This document shows, piece after piece, positions 1 through 7,104 of a stretch of DNA of 26,706 bases. The stretch is from assembly GCA_021845325.1 (NCBI GenBank), contig JAKBRR010000004.1, positions 1-26,706 of the forward strand, in the 5' to 3' direction. Position 1 is the stretch's first letter; each line of letters opens with the position of its first letter. Position numbers and translations under genes: made by a program. Below the pieces are notes generated by a model, which was given only the letters and a program-made list of their open reading frames with translations, was not told the origin of the DNA and searched no databases. The DNA is from Thermoplasmata archaeon. GTDB lineage: Archaea > Thermoplasmatota > Thermoplasmata > Thermoplasmatales > Thermoplasmataceae.

Positions 1-2281
1 CGTCTTTGGCACTGAGCCACTGATCGAATGTAAAGTGTATTTTGGCAGCTTCGCCCAGAACTATTCTTAATACGTCCCCTTTTTTTATCCTTCCAGTCTG
101 GTACCTCATGTTCCAGTAATTTATGTGTGCTTCAACCTTTGACCCAACATATCTATTGTAAACAAAATCAAGCTGGTCTGAAATCTTACCATCCATTATG
201 GAGTGACATAATTTGATATATTCACCATGTGCCCACACCAGAGGCATTGCTGAACCCGAAGGTTTCCCGTTGAAAAGCCCTCTCTTCGGGATATCATCTG
301 AATCCCATATCTGTTCAGGAATTAAACCTCCAGGGCTGGTCATTTTTTCCATTGATGAAAGAAGCTTTTGAGCCTCCTCGAAATTTCCATTAGCTATTTC
401 ATAGTGACCTCTTTCACCAACCAGAAGAGGCCAGCCTCTCCCAATACCTGTTCCGTCGAATGCACTTCCATCAGGGTGCTCACCGTATCCGTCGTGGTTG
501 TAGCGATGCCATACCGGACCACTTCTTGTCTGGGTCAAAAGGGTATCATCTATAACTTTGATAGTATTCAGAATTTTTACGTCTTTCGCACTTCTGATTC
601 CAAACCGTACCATGGCCGGAGCATCCACACATATGAGATCAGCAGCTGTGAATTGTGAGTGTTCTACCGGCCTGTTTTTAATGGAAACTGGTTCGCTTCC
701 ATTAGATGAATGAGTGGAGTTTCTCCCTGTTATTCTCATATAATATCCTTCAACTGAACTCTTATTTGAGATGTTTGTATTCATCACATATAGCGAACCA
801 TCTATTCTGGAATTTATGTAATCCGCAAAACTCACAGCTAAATTTGCCTCTCTTTTCAAGCCAAAGGCTTCAAAGAGCTTTCCTGCGCAAACCAACCCTG
901 TTATCTCAACGGATATTGTAAATGGCGTGATACCGCCATCCTCTTCCCATCTGTCCTGATCAGTTGCAGGGCCGTTCAGGATTATATAACGAACTGCTTT
1001 CCTTAGCATTGTAATGAGTGCGTCTGATTTTCCTATTATACCCTGAGAGAATAATCTGTATGCTAGAATTATGGGGAACGCGGTTTCGTCCATCTGTATT
1101 CCGTTCCAGTAGCTTTTTCCATCCAGCCATAAGTTCTGAAACCAGTGACCATCGCCTTCCTGAGTGGCCATTAAAAATTTAAAAGCGCTTAGGGCACCAT
1201 CCCTGTCGCCTGCAATTAGAAGGCTCTCTGCGGCCTCTACCATATCTCTGGGCCAGATAAGGTGGTATCCTCCTATGTCATTATCTCCCTTCGTGTTTCC
1301 CCATGGTATTGACAGACTCGCGATTATTGCCCCTGGAAATTGACCCTTTGCCTGATGACACTTTAATACAATGATACTCCTCTTGTACAGCCTGAATTTT
1401 TTTGATAATTTCTCATCTATTTTCAGGCTCTCCATATAATCTTTCCACTCATTCCCATATTTTTGAAGAATTAGTTGTGAATCCGATTCCATGGAGACCA
1501 GGACTTTCAGAGCGGCTTCTTCTGGAGATGTACCATAACCGATGTAGAAATCAAATTTACCATTCTGTGGTATTTCCAGTTCAGATGTTATTGCTATATT
1601 TCCATCGTCGCACTCACTGAAGTTGAATGTCATTTCTCCGTTTTTCCGGATATCCTGCCATCCATCGTTGATACCAGAATATCCGCATGATATTTTCCTG
1701 CATTTTATATTGAAACAGGAAGCCATGAATATGGAATCTTTTTTTGCAAATACCATGGTATGTCCCTTATAGTCACCAACCCAGGCTGAATTTCCGTAGC
1801 CCGAATTGTTAATGTGTGGTGCAAGAAGCGAATATACTTTCAGATTCAATTTTTTAAGATTTTTAAATGTTACAGATTCTATTAGAACATCTGAATCCGG
1901 ATCGGTGAAAACGATCTTTTCAATAGAATAATTCCCTGATTTGCATGTATTTGTAATTTTGAAGGCTGGAGTGTTCTCATCTATCATCTCCGTTTTATGA
2001 AATGTATCCCGTCTTTCCTCTGAGAAAAAACCCTTGTCTGATACCAGAAACTGATGGTCCCGTAGGTTTGCCGTATCTATTCTAGGATAGTATATTTCAT
2101 TGACAATTCCATGTGATACCGTAAACCAGACTTTACTGTGACCGGAAAGTGAAGTGCCTACCCCGTCCTTTGAGCTTGATGTCCATCTTGGTTCGATGCC
2201 TGGTCCTCCACTGGCCCTTATTCTTTCCATAATAGGTAATCCGAACATCATATTTTGATTAACGCCTTGGTGACTTGCCAT
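1..2281 (-). CDS. Glucoamylase, glycoside hydrolase family 15 (partial, 3' end outside window)
   Basis: Exo-acting glucan 1,4-alpha-glucosidase releasing glucose from the ends of starch, glycogen or maltodextrins. The frame stays open for 760 codons and leaves the window, so the C-terminus is missing. Order: an N-terminal beta-sandwich typical of prokaryotic GH15 (about residues 28-290, with 'SKVWFTVSHGIVNEIYYPR'), then the (alpha/alpha)6 barrel with 'IWPRD' (342-346), 'MDETAFP' and 'IPEQIWD'. Glu399 and Glu656 match the family's acid and base. A further domain after the barrel ('YWNMRYQTG') resembles the longer, roughly 800-residue GH15 proteins. There is no signal peptide, so it probably acts on cytoplasmic glycogen. 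ATG at 2281 directly follows an in-frame TGA; ATGs at codons 11, 12 and 18 are alternatives. It lies 24 bases after the thiolation gene and may be read through from it. Confidence 0.93.
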   Translation of the reverse strand, partial: MASHQGVNQNMMFGLPIMERIRASGGPGIEPRWTSSSKDGVGTSLSGHSKVWFTVSHGIVNEIYYPRIDTANLRDHQFLVSDKGFFSEERRDTFHKTEMIDENTPAFKITNTCKSGNYSIEKIVFTDPDSDVLIESVTFKNLKKLNLKVYSLLAPHINNSGYGNSAWVGDYKGHTMVFAKKDSIFMASCFNIKCRKISCGYSGINDGWQDIRKNGEMTFNFSECDDGNIAITSELEIPQNGKFDFYIGYGTSPEEAALKVLVSMESDSQLILQKYGNEWKDYMESLKIDEKLSKKFRLYKRSIIVLKCHQAKGQFPGAIIASLSIPWGNTKGDNDIGGYHLIWPRDMVEAAESLLIAGDRDGALSAFKFLMATQEGDGHWFQNLWLDGKSYWNGIQMDETAFPIILAYRLFSQGIIGKSDALITMLRKAVRYIILNGPATDQDRWEEDGGITPFTISVEITGLVCAGKLFEAFGLKREANLAVSFADYINSRIDGSLYVMNTNISNKSSVEGYYMRITGRNSTHSSNGSEPVSIKNRPVEHSQFTAADLICVDAPAMVRFGIRSAKDVKILNTIKVIDDTLLTQTRSGPVWHRYNHDGYGEHPDGSAFDGTGIGRGWPLLVGERGHYEIANGNFEEAQKLLSSMEKMTSPGGLIPEQIWDSDDIPKRGLFNGKPSGSAMPLVWAHGEYIKLCHSIMDGKISDQLDFVYNRYVGSKVEAHINYWNMRYQTGRIKKGDVLRIVLGEAAKIHFTFDQWLSAKD

Positions 2282-2291
2282 TCAGAAGATC

Positions 2292-2311
2292 GCATAAATG
2301 TGTTTTTATGC
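2292..2311. repeat. Inverted repeat across the stop codon of the thiolation gene
   Basis: Perfect 7-base arms (gcataaa / tttatgc) separated by 6 bases, spanning the end of the upstream gene and the gap before the glucoamylase gene. The stem is AT-rich and weak. It could be a small RNA hairpin between the two cistrons, or chance. The minus-strand bases also read as a possible TATA-like element about 25 bases upstream of the glucoamylase start. Confidence 0.35.
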
Positions 2312-3208
2312 TTCAATCAATCTGCATGTCTGGCAAATGCTCTCCGAAGTTGGTCCACCACATACGGAGCACTTTCCCACCGGCAATCCCTGATCATTAT
2401 GAATAGCTGTTCTGAGAGCTTCTGAAAAATTGAGTACTGAAAATTTTGTTCCCGGTGATACTGATTCGAGTTCATTGAGAATATCACGGAACTTGTTTCT
2501 CTGAGCAGCCTCAGAATAGGGACACCATCCGGCATCATGCGGAATTTCCCTTAGAATTGCATAAAGTTTGATCTCCTTTTCATATATCCTCCTCAAGGGA
2601 ACTATTCTAGGAATCATTAAATTATCTATCTTCCTGTGTGGAGCCATTCTGAGTGTTCTTTCAAGGTCCCCCCTGGCGACATTCATCAATACACTCTGTG
2701 AATAATCGTCAAGGTTCATGCCCAGGGCAACATAATCTGCTTTAATATTCAGAGAGGCTTCATTAATCAGTTTCCTTCGCATGGGTCCGCACCTTGAGCA
2801 AGGCGTTCCCTCAATGCCGCCCTTGACTATTCCATCCATTTCAAGGCCAAATGATTCCTTAAAGGACATTGTTCGGTGGTTTATGGAAAGGTTTCTGGAA
2901 AGTTCCATGGCAGATTTTAATCCCTCGCTCCTGTATCCTTCTATCCCTTCGTCTATTGTGAATGATTCCAGCTCAACATCATGCCTTTCTGATAATGTTT
3001 TGTGGAGCAGATAAAGCAAAACGGAACTGTCTTTCCCGCCTGAAATGGCAACAGCAATTCTGGTCTTTTCCCCGTCAAATTTGATCTGCTCACGAAGCTC
3101 CTGCCGGAACCTCTTTTCCACAGACTGAAAAAAGTGTTCTCTGCAGAGATTTGTTCCATTATAACGTGCCTCAAATACAGCTTTTCCAGAGCAGAAACTG
3201 CACTGCAT
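2306..3208 (-). CDS. ncsA: tRNA 2-thiolation enzyme, NcsA/TtuA (Ctu1) family PP-loop ATPase
   Basis: ATP-dependent tRNA 2-thiouridine synthase: it adenylates a uridine C2 and delivers sulfur from a sulfur carrier. N-terminal zinc site Cys3, Cys6, Cys22, His25. PP-loop 'SGGKDSS' at 56-62. Cys137 and Cys140 ('CSRC') with Cys229 ('GWCPYSEAA') match the cysteines that bind the Fe-S cluster or form the persulfide in this family. 'GMNLDD' at 163-168. C-terminal zinc site Cys280, Cys283, Cys292, Cys295. The 300-residue length is normal. The ATG is 2 bases after the trpS stop, so the two are surely cotranscribed. The sequence alone does not decide between wobble U34 (NcsA-like) and U54 (TtuA-like) as the target. 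Confidence 0.9.
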   Translation of the reverse strand: MQCSFCSGKAVFEARYNGTNLCREHFFQSVEKRFRQELREQIKFDGEKTRIAVAISGGKDSSVLLYLLHKTLSERHDVELESFTIDEGIEGYRSEGLKSAMELSRNLSINHRTMSFKESFGLEMDGIVKGGIEGTPCSRCGPMRRKLINEASLNIKADYVALGMNLDDYSQSVLMNVARGDLERTLRMAPHRKIDNLMIPRIVPLRRIYEKEIKLYAILREIPHDAGWCPYSEAAQRNKFRDILNELESVSPGTKFSVLNFSEALRTAIHNDQGLPVGKCSVCGGPTSESICQTCRLIEA

Positions 3209-3210
3209 TA

Positions 3211-4503
3211 TTATTCGTCCCCAACATAAAGGCTTATCTTTTCCATTGCCTCATTCCTCTTCTCGCTAAGATCTGCGAGGAATTTTCTCATTCTTTCTGC
3301 TGCCTCGGATTTACATGGCCCGCAAAGAAGTGTTCCTGCCTTGCAGGTTTCGTGTATCTCATTAAGATCTTTGTCGTCAGGAGAAAGGTGGAATGAATAT
3401 AATTCAAATACAGGACATTTATCCGGCTCTCCGCCCTTTATTCTCTGCTCTTCCACTGTAGCTCTGCCGCCTGTTGTGGCAGATTTAATCTTCTTTACGG
3501 CTTCCTCAGGCTTATCATTCAATGATATGAGTGATTCAGGTTTTGAGGAACTCATTTTACCTCCCTTTAGGCCTGTCAATAATTTTTGATAAGTTGCTGA
3601 TGGTGCTATAAATGCATGCTCATTATATTTTGATTCAATTAGAGCCAGTTCAAGATCAAGCCTGACATTATTATCAATATCTCCCATTGCAGATATTAGC
3701 CTGTAATTATCATTTCTGGATACTATCTTAAAATTAAGTTCAAGCAGTTTTTCATTGGCGATATCCAGCATTTTCCTGGAGTCGTATTTACCTGAAACTG
3801 AAATCTTTACAGTTTCCCTCTCCCATGAAATGTTGAATACTCTGTGCCTGTTAGCAATATCCCGCGTAAGTCTCAAATGCGGGTCCTGATCTGCTCCTAC
3901 AGGTACTATTGTTGGCGATGGCCCACCCATTTCCGGAGATTGTACATGAAGTATATCTGCGACCTGAACAAGCGGGGAATTTATGTGTAGCATTGGTGAA
4001 CTGTTTTCAAACCCGTATATTGCCTTCATCTCGCTAAAATTAACCTCGTTTGACAATATAAGAGCCAGTCTTTGAACTCTTGCAGAATCTGATTGAAAAT
4101 AGAATCTGCAGGGTTTAAGGCCCATGGCGATATAGTTCACAAGATATTTATTAATTGCAATATCTCTTGCTTTTTCCAGTGAGAGGTTTCTTGTACCATA
4201 GGATTCCAGATCTGCAACTGCTATGGTTATTTTGGCGCCTAATGACTGATAGAACAGTATTTGATCCATTACACTCTTGTTTCCCAGATGCATTTCTCCT
4301 GAAGGCATTAGACCCGTCATGGCATTAAATTGAATCTCATTCTTCATGCAATATTCAATATATTCAAGACCACGCTGGCCGAATATAATTCCGCGCCTGA
4401 AGAGACTGCTGTCAAATATGCCCTTTGGAACATCACCTATTCCAAAGTCCTCTCTGAGCCTGTCGTAATCCGGTACCTGTCCTGAAGACCAAGGATTTAT
4501 CAC
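3211..4503 (-). CDS. trpS: Tryptophanyl-tRNA synthetase
   Basis: Class I aminoacyl-tRNA synthetase charging tRNA(Trp). The archaeal/eukaryotic-type Rossmann core carries 'HLGN' (72-75, the HIGH motif), 'PVGADQDPH' (201-209, typical of TrpRS) and 'KMSSS' (316-320). A C-terminal Cys387, Cys394, Cys397 cluster is a common archaeal TrpRS feature. At 430 residues it is longer than the roughly 370-385 of many archaeal TrpRS; the extra sequence lies around residues 220-300. The start is a GTG with a TATA-like box about 25 bases upstream and no Shine-Dalgarno sequence, so translation is probably leaderless. First gene of a unit with the tRNA thiolation enzyme 2 bases downstream, a pairing of two tRNA-directed functions. 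Confidence 0.95.
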   Translation of the reverse strand: MINPWSSGQVPDYDRLREDFGIGDVPKGIFDSSLFRRGIIFGQRGLEYIEYCMKNEIQFNAMTGLMPSGEMHLGNKSVMDQILFYQSLGAKITIAVADLESYGTRNLSLEKARDIAINKYLVNYIAMGLKPCRFYFQSDSARVQRLALILSNEVNFSEMKAIYGFENSSPMLHINSPLVQVADILHVQSPEMGGPSPTIVPVGADQDPHLRLTRDIANRHRVFNISWERETVKISVSGKYDSRKMLDIANEKLLELNFKIVSRNDNYRLISAMGDIDNNVRLDLELALIESKYNEHAFIAPSATYQKLLTGLKGGKMSSSKPESLISLNDKPEEAVKKIKSATTGGRATVEEQRIKGGEPDKCPVFELYSFHLSPDDKDLNEIHETCKAGTLLCGPCKSEAAERMRKFLADLSEKRNEAMEKISLYVGDE

Positions 4504-4521
4504 ATCTCTTTATTTGTTCTA

Positions 4522-4531
4522 ATCTTAAATT
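4522..4531 (-). promoter_or_regulatory. TATA-like promoter of trpS
   Basis: Minus strand reads atttaagatt, centred about 24-25 bases before the trpS GTG. This spacing places the transcription start at or next to the start codon. Confidence 0.55.
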
Positions 4532-4590
4532 CTTTTAGATTGGATTATTATGATTTTATGAAATCTCTTCCAGTCAATTTCCTTTTCACA

Positions 4591-5490
4591 TTACACAATG
4601 CCCATGGATTTCATTACTATGTGCGCTGCGGCAATATCTTCAATGCCCAGACCCATGGTTTTGAAAACGGATTTTTCGATCCTTTTTGCATACCTTTTTA
4701 CCGTCAGGAAGTCCTTCAGGTTTATGATTGAAGGCAGGTCTTTGACCTCTGATATCTCTGCGGATTCCATTAATGCCTCCTCATAATCCTCCACTATTAC
4801 AATATCTGATTCTGAAATAACATCTCTGGAAACTTCTCTCCTGCTCTTTATATTTGACCCAATAAGATTTACATGGTATAGATCACCCAGATCCTTTCTC
4901 TGAAATATTGGTTCGGAAGATGTTGTAGCCGTAGTAATTATTTCGTAATTTTTTAATGATTCAAGCGAATCTAGAGGTTTTATACTCGTTCCTGTGACCT
5001 TACTCATTCTATCCGCAAAACTGACCGCCTTATCATATGTTCTCGAAAATACACCCGTTTCAGTCAGATCAAGGGCAATGCACATAGCACTCATCTGAGC
5101 CTCAGCCTGGAATCCAGCTCCAATCAGCAGAAACGATTCTGCTCCGGAGTGAAGTTCTTTCGTGAGCATGGCCGGAAGAGCACCTGTTCTCCTCTGTCCC
5201 AGTATGTTTGATTCTATGCATGCGATTGGTTCATAGTTGTTTATATTGAATATTATGACCACACCACGGTAGCCGTTTTTTCCTCCCATGTATGCTTTCA
5301 GACCTGTCAATCCATATTTTGAGATGTACGCAGGCATAGTGTTTAACACATTTCCATCAAATTTGAGCCTTGCCCTTGGGAGATATCCCGCATTGCCGGA
5401 ACCGGCTTCAATAAATATTTCCCTCATTGCCTTTATGAGCTTATCCATGGGAAGATTTTTCTCCACCTGCTCCTCTGATATGTATATCAC
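4591..5490 (-). CDS. Ornithine cyclodeaminase/mu-crystallin family NAD(P)-dependent dehydrogenase or reductase
   Basis: Member of the OCD/mu-crystallin/archaeal alanine dehydrogenase family. A substrate-binding half carries the conserved lysine in 'GLTGLKAYMG', followed by a Rossmann fold with 'LIGAGFQAEAQ'. The segment that reads G-A-D-x-P-G-K in true ornithine cyclodeaminases is 'GSNIKSRRE' here, so the catalytic Asp is Asn. That variant is common in the reductase/dehydrogenase branches and argues against cyclodeaminase activity. Likely substrates are an imino acid or L-alanine, which is an inference. I start at the GTG at 5490 (299 residues) because a TATA-like box lies 26 bases upstream. 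A TTG at 5511 would lie inside that box. Monocistronic, divergent from the next gene. Confidence 0.85.
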   Translation of the reverse strand: MIYISEEQVEKNLPMDKLIKAMREIFIEAGSGNAGYLPRARLKFDGNVLNTMPAYISKYGLTGLKAYMGGKNGYRGVVIIFNINNYEPIACIESNILGQRRTGALPAMLTKELHSGAESFLLIGAGFQAEAQMSAMCIALDLTETGVFSRTYDKAVSFADRMSKVTGTSIKPLDSLESLKNYEIITTATTSSEPIFQRKDLGDLYHVNLIGSNIKSRREVSRDVISESDIVIVEDYEEALMESAEISEVKDLPSIINLKDFLTVKRYAKRIEKSVFKTMGLGIEDIAAAHIVMKSMGIV

Positions 5491-5510
5491 AGTATGGAAT
5501 AAGATTAACA

Positions 5511-5520
5511 ATATTTAAAT
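5511..5520 (-). promoter_or_regulatory. TATA-like promoter of the OCD-family gene
   Basis: Minus strand reads atttaaatat, centred 26 bases before the GTG at 5490, giving leaderless transcription. The sequence is nearly self-complementary and might also serve the divergent gene starting at 5570. Confidence 0.55.
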
Positions 5521-5569
5521 TCTTTAGAGAAACAATTAATTCCATATTGCCATAACCATAAGATAGAGG

Positions 5570-5869
5570 ATGAACAAACCTGATAAACCATCAATAGAGG
5601 AGAAGAAATTAAGAGCCTATGTCGAGGTAAACCGATCTTATACTCTATACGAGAAAGGAGAAGATGTCGAGCTCCATTTTTCTCCTGAATTTCCAGAGGC
5701 AATGAGCCACCTTCCAGATGGTGAACCTGTCACACATATAATGACTGGTAAACTTATTGAGGGGAGAATCTATTTTTTCAGATTTACAACGAAAAGTTCT
5801 TTCGGAGAGACTTACAGTGATCTCGAGGGATCGGACGACCCCATTATGGAATGGCTCAACTACGTGTGA
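5570..5869 (+). CDS. Hypothetical protein, 99 residues
   Basis: I do not recognise this protein. It is 99 residues, acidic, without membrane segments or cysteines. The middle alternates charged and hydrophobic residues ('VELHFSPEF', 'GKLIEGRIYFFRFTT'), which suggests a small mostly-beta soluble fold, and the C-terminus is short and acidic ('SDDPIMEWLNYV'). ATG at 5570 follows a weak purine stretch (agagg) only 1-2 bases away. Coding character is plausible because the frame is open in a sparse region and the residue composition is balanced. It sits between the divergent OCD-family gene and the alcohol dehydrogenase gene, 167 bases before the latter, so it is probably its own transcript. Confidence 0.6.
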   Translation: MNKPDKPSIEEKKLRAYVEVNRSYTLYEKGEDVELHFSPEFPEAMSHLPDGEPVTHIMTGKLIEGRIYFFRFTTKSSFGETYSDLEGSDDPIMEWLNYV

Positions 5870-5985
5870 TGAGTTTAGATCAATCCAGCCGGCACAATGC
5901 TTAAACATGATAACAGACGATTCCTTATGATTCATGGATCAGAATATCCCAGAATACTTTGATTAACAAAAAGATGTGAAACCGG

Positions 5986-5999
5986 ATTGTTGAAACAAT
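5986..5999. promoter_or_regulatory. Inverted repeat directly upstream of the ADH TATA box
   Basis: attgtt-ga-aacaat, perfect 6-base arms with a 2-base spacer, immediately upstream of the TATA-like element at 6001-6010. The position covers the TFB recognition region, so it could be an operator. Short enough to be chance. Confidence 0.3.
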
Positions 6000-6000
6000 A

Positions 6001-6010
6001 ATTTATAAAA
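6001..6010 (+). promoter_or_regulatory. TATA-like promoter of the alcohol dehydrogenase gene
   Basis: atttataaaa, centred about 31 bases before the ATG at 6037. This would place transcription start within about 5 bases of the start codon. Confidence 0.55.
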
Positions 6011-6036
6011 CCCATAGATATTGATCGGTAAACTCC

Positions 6037-7047
6037 ATGAAAGTCATGATGCTGCATAAAACGGATACCATAGAAAATTCCCCTCTGAGCATGGAAGATC
6101 TTGAAATTCCGGAACCTGGACCAAATCAGGTCCTTGTTAAGGAAATTGCATGCGGAGTTTGCGGGTCAGAACTTAACATGATTCAGGGTGACTGGATGCG
6201 CTTCGGTTCTCCTCCGAAGTTACCCGTTGTTCCAGGTCATGAGATTATTGGCAGGGTTTTTGAATTTGGAGAGAATGTTGATGGAATAAGAAGCGGACAG
6301 CTCATTGGAATGCAATATCTGTGGGATTCATGTGGAAAATGCAATTTTTGCCTTAGTGGAAATGAAAATATGTGTTCAAAAGCCTCCGTTACCGGTGAGA
6401 CTGTCAATGGAGGATATTCTCAATACATTCTGGGCAATCAGAAACATATATACCAGATACATGACGGCGTCGATCCACTGAAAAATGCTCCAATGATGGG
6501 CGCGGGTATTACGGCATTTCGATCAGTAAAGAACCTCGGCCCAATAGAAGGAAAAACCGTAGCTGTTGTTGGTGCGGGCGGCATAGGAAAGATGGCAATC
6601 CAGTTTTTAAAACTATACGGGGCCAGAGTAATAGCTGTTTCAAGAAGCGAGATGAACAGAGATTTATCACTCGATCTCGGTGCTGACGATACCTTTGACC
6701 CGGGTCAGAATTACGAATTCGCAGGGAAAATAAGGAGATCAGCAGACTGTGTAATCGTATTCGCCCCCTCGGATATTGCTGTAAATGCAGCTCTGCAAAT
6801 ATGCAGGAAGATGGGAACCGTAGTTTTAGGGGTATATGCAACGATTAGAGACTTTCGCTTTACCGATGAGATCAGGATATCCGGAACCCTCATAGGAAGC
6901 ATAGCTGATGCAAACGAGGCAATTTCTCTTATAACAAAACATAAAATCAGAGTAGATACCAGTGTTTTTCCACTTTCATCTGCCAATGAGGCTCTGATGA
7001 AACTAAAACAGGGAGAAATAAAAGGTAGAGCAGTATTGCAAATTTGA
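6037..7047 (+). CDS. Zinc-dependent medium-chain alcohol dehydrogenase
   Basis: MDR-superfamily alcohol/polyol dehydrogenase. The GroES-like catalytic domain has catalytic zinc ligand Cys39 ('CGVCGSE') and 'GHEIIG' (His68, Glu69). The structural zinc loop is complete: Cys99, Cys102, Cys105, Cys113. The Rossmann domain begins at about 172 with 'GAGGIG' (179-184), followed by 'VIAVSRS'. The basic residue after the second strand, where NAD-specific enzymes have an acidic one, hints at NADP(H). Length 336 is normal. The substrate cannot be read from the sequence; primary or secondary alcohols, polyols or aldehydes are all possible. It has its own TATA-like box and is separated by 57 bases from the following radical SAM gene, which has a separate promoter. 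Confidence 0.9.
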   Translation: MKVMMLHKTDTIENSPLSMEDLEIPEPGPNQVLVKEIACGVCGSELNMIQGDWMRFGSPPKLPVVPGHEIIGRVFEFGENVDGIRSGQLIGMQYLWDSCGKCNFCLSGNENMCSKASVTGETVNGGYSQYILGNQKHIYQIHDGVDPLKNAPMMGAGITAFRSVKNLGPIEGKTVAVVGAGGIGKMAIQFLKLYGARVIAVSRSEMNRDLSLDLGADDTFDPGQNYEFAGKIRRSADCVIVFAPSDIAVNAALQICRKMGTVVLGVYATIRDFRFTDEIRISGTLIGSIADANEAISLITKHKIRVDTSVFPLSSANEALMKLKQGEIKGRAVLQI

Positions 7048-7075
7048 CCAAATTTTGCAGGAAAAATTTATCAAC

Positions 7076-7095
7076 TAAATTAGATTTCTAATTTA
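7076..7095. promoter_or_regulatory. Perfect 20-bp palindrome over the promoter of the radical SAM-orc1 unit
   Basis: taaattaga-tt-tctaattta: 9-base perfect arms with a 2-base spacer, at -29 to -10 relative to the ATG at 7105. The left arm contains the best TATA-like element (ctaaatta, about 27 bases upstream of the ATG). A dimeric repressor bound here would block TBP directly. Strong operator candidate. Confidence 0.55.
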
Positions 7096-7104
7096 CGTGA
7101 TTCC

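Noticed and set aside
368..921. Plus-strand frames opposite the glucoamylase gene
   Set aside because: The glucoamylase frame is continuous across the region with conserved motifs; these are shadows.
2180..2210. ggttcgatgcc resembling a tRNA T-arm
   Set aside because: It falls in the glucoamylase coding frame, and no acceptor stem or anticodon arm can be formed around it.
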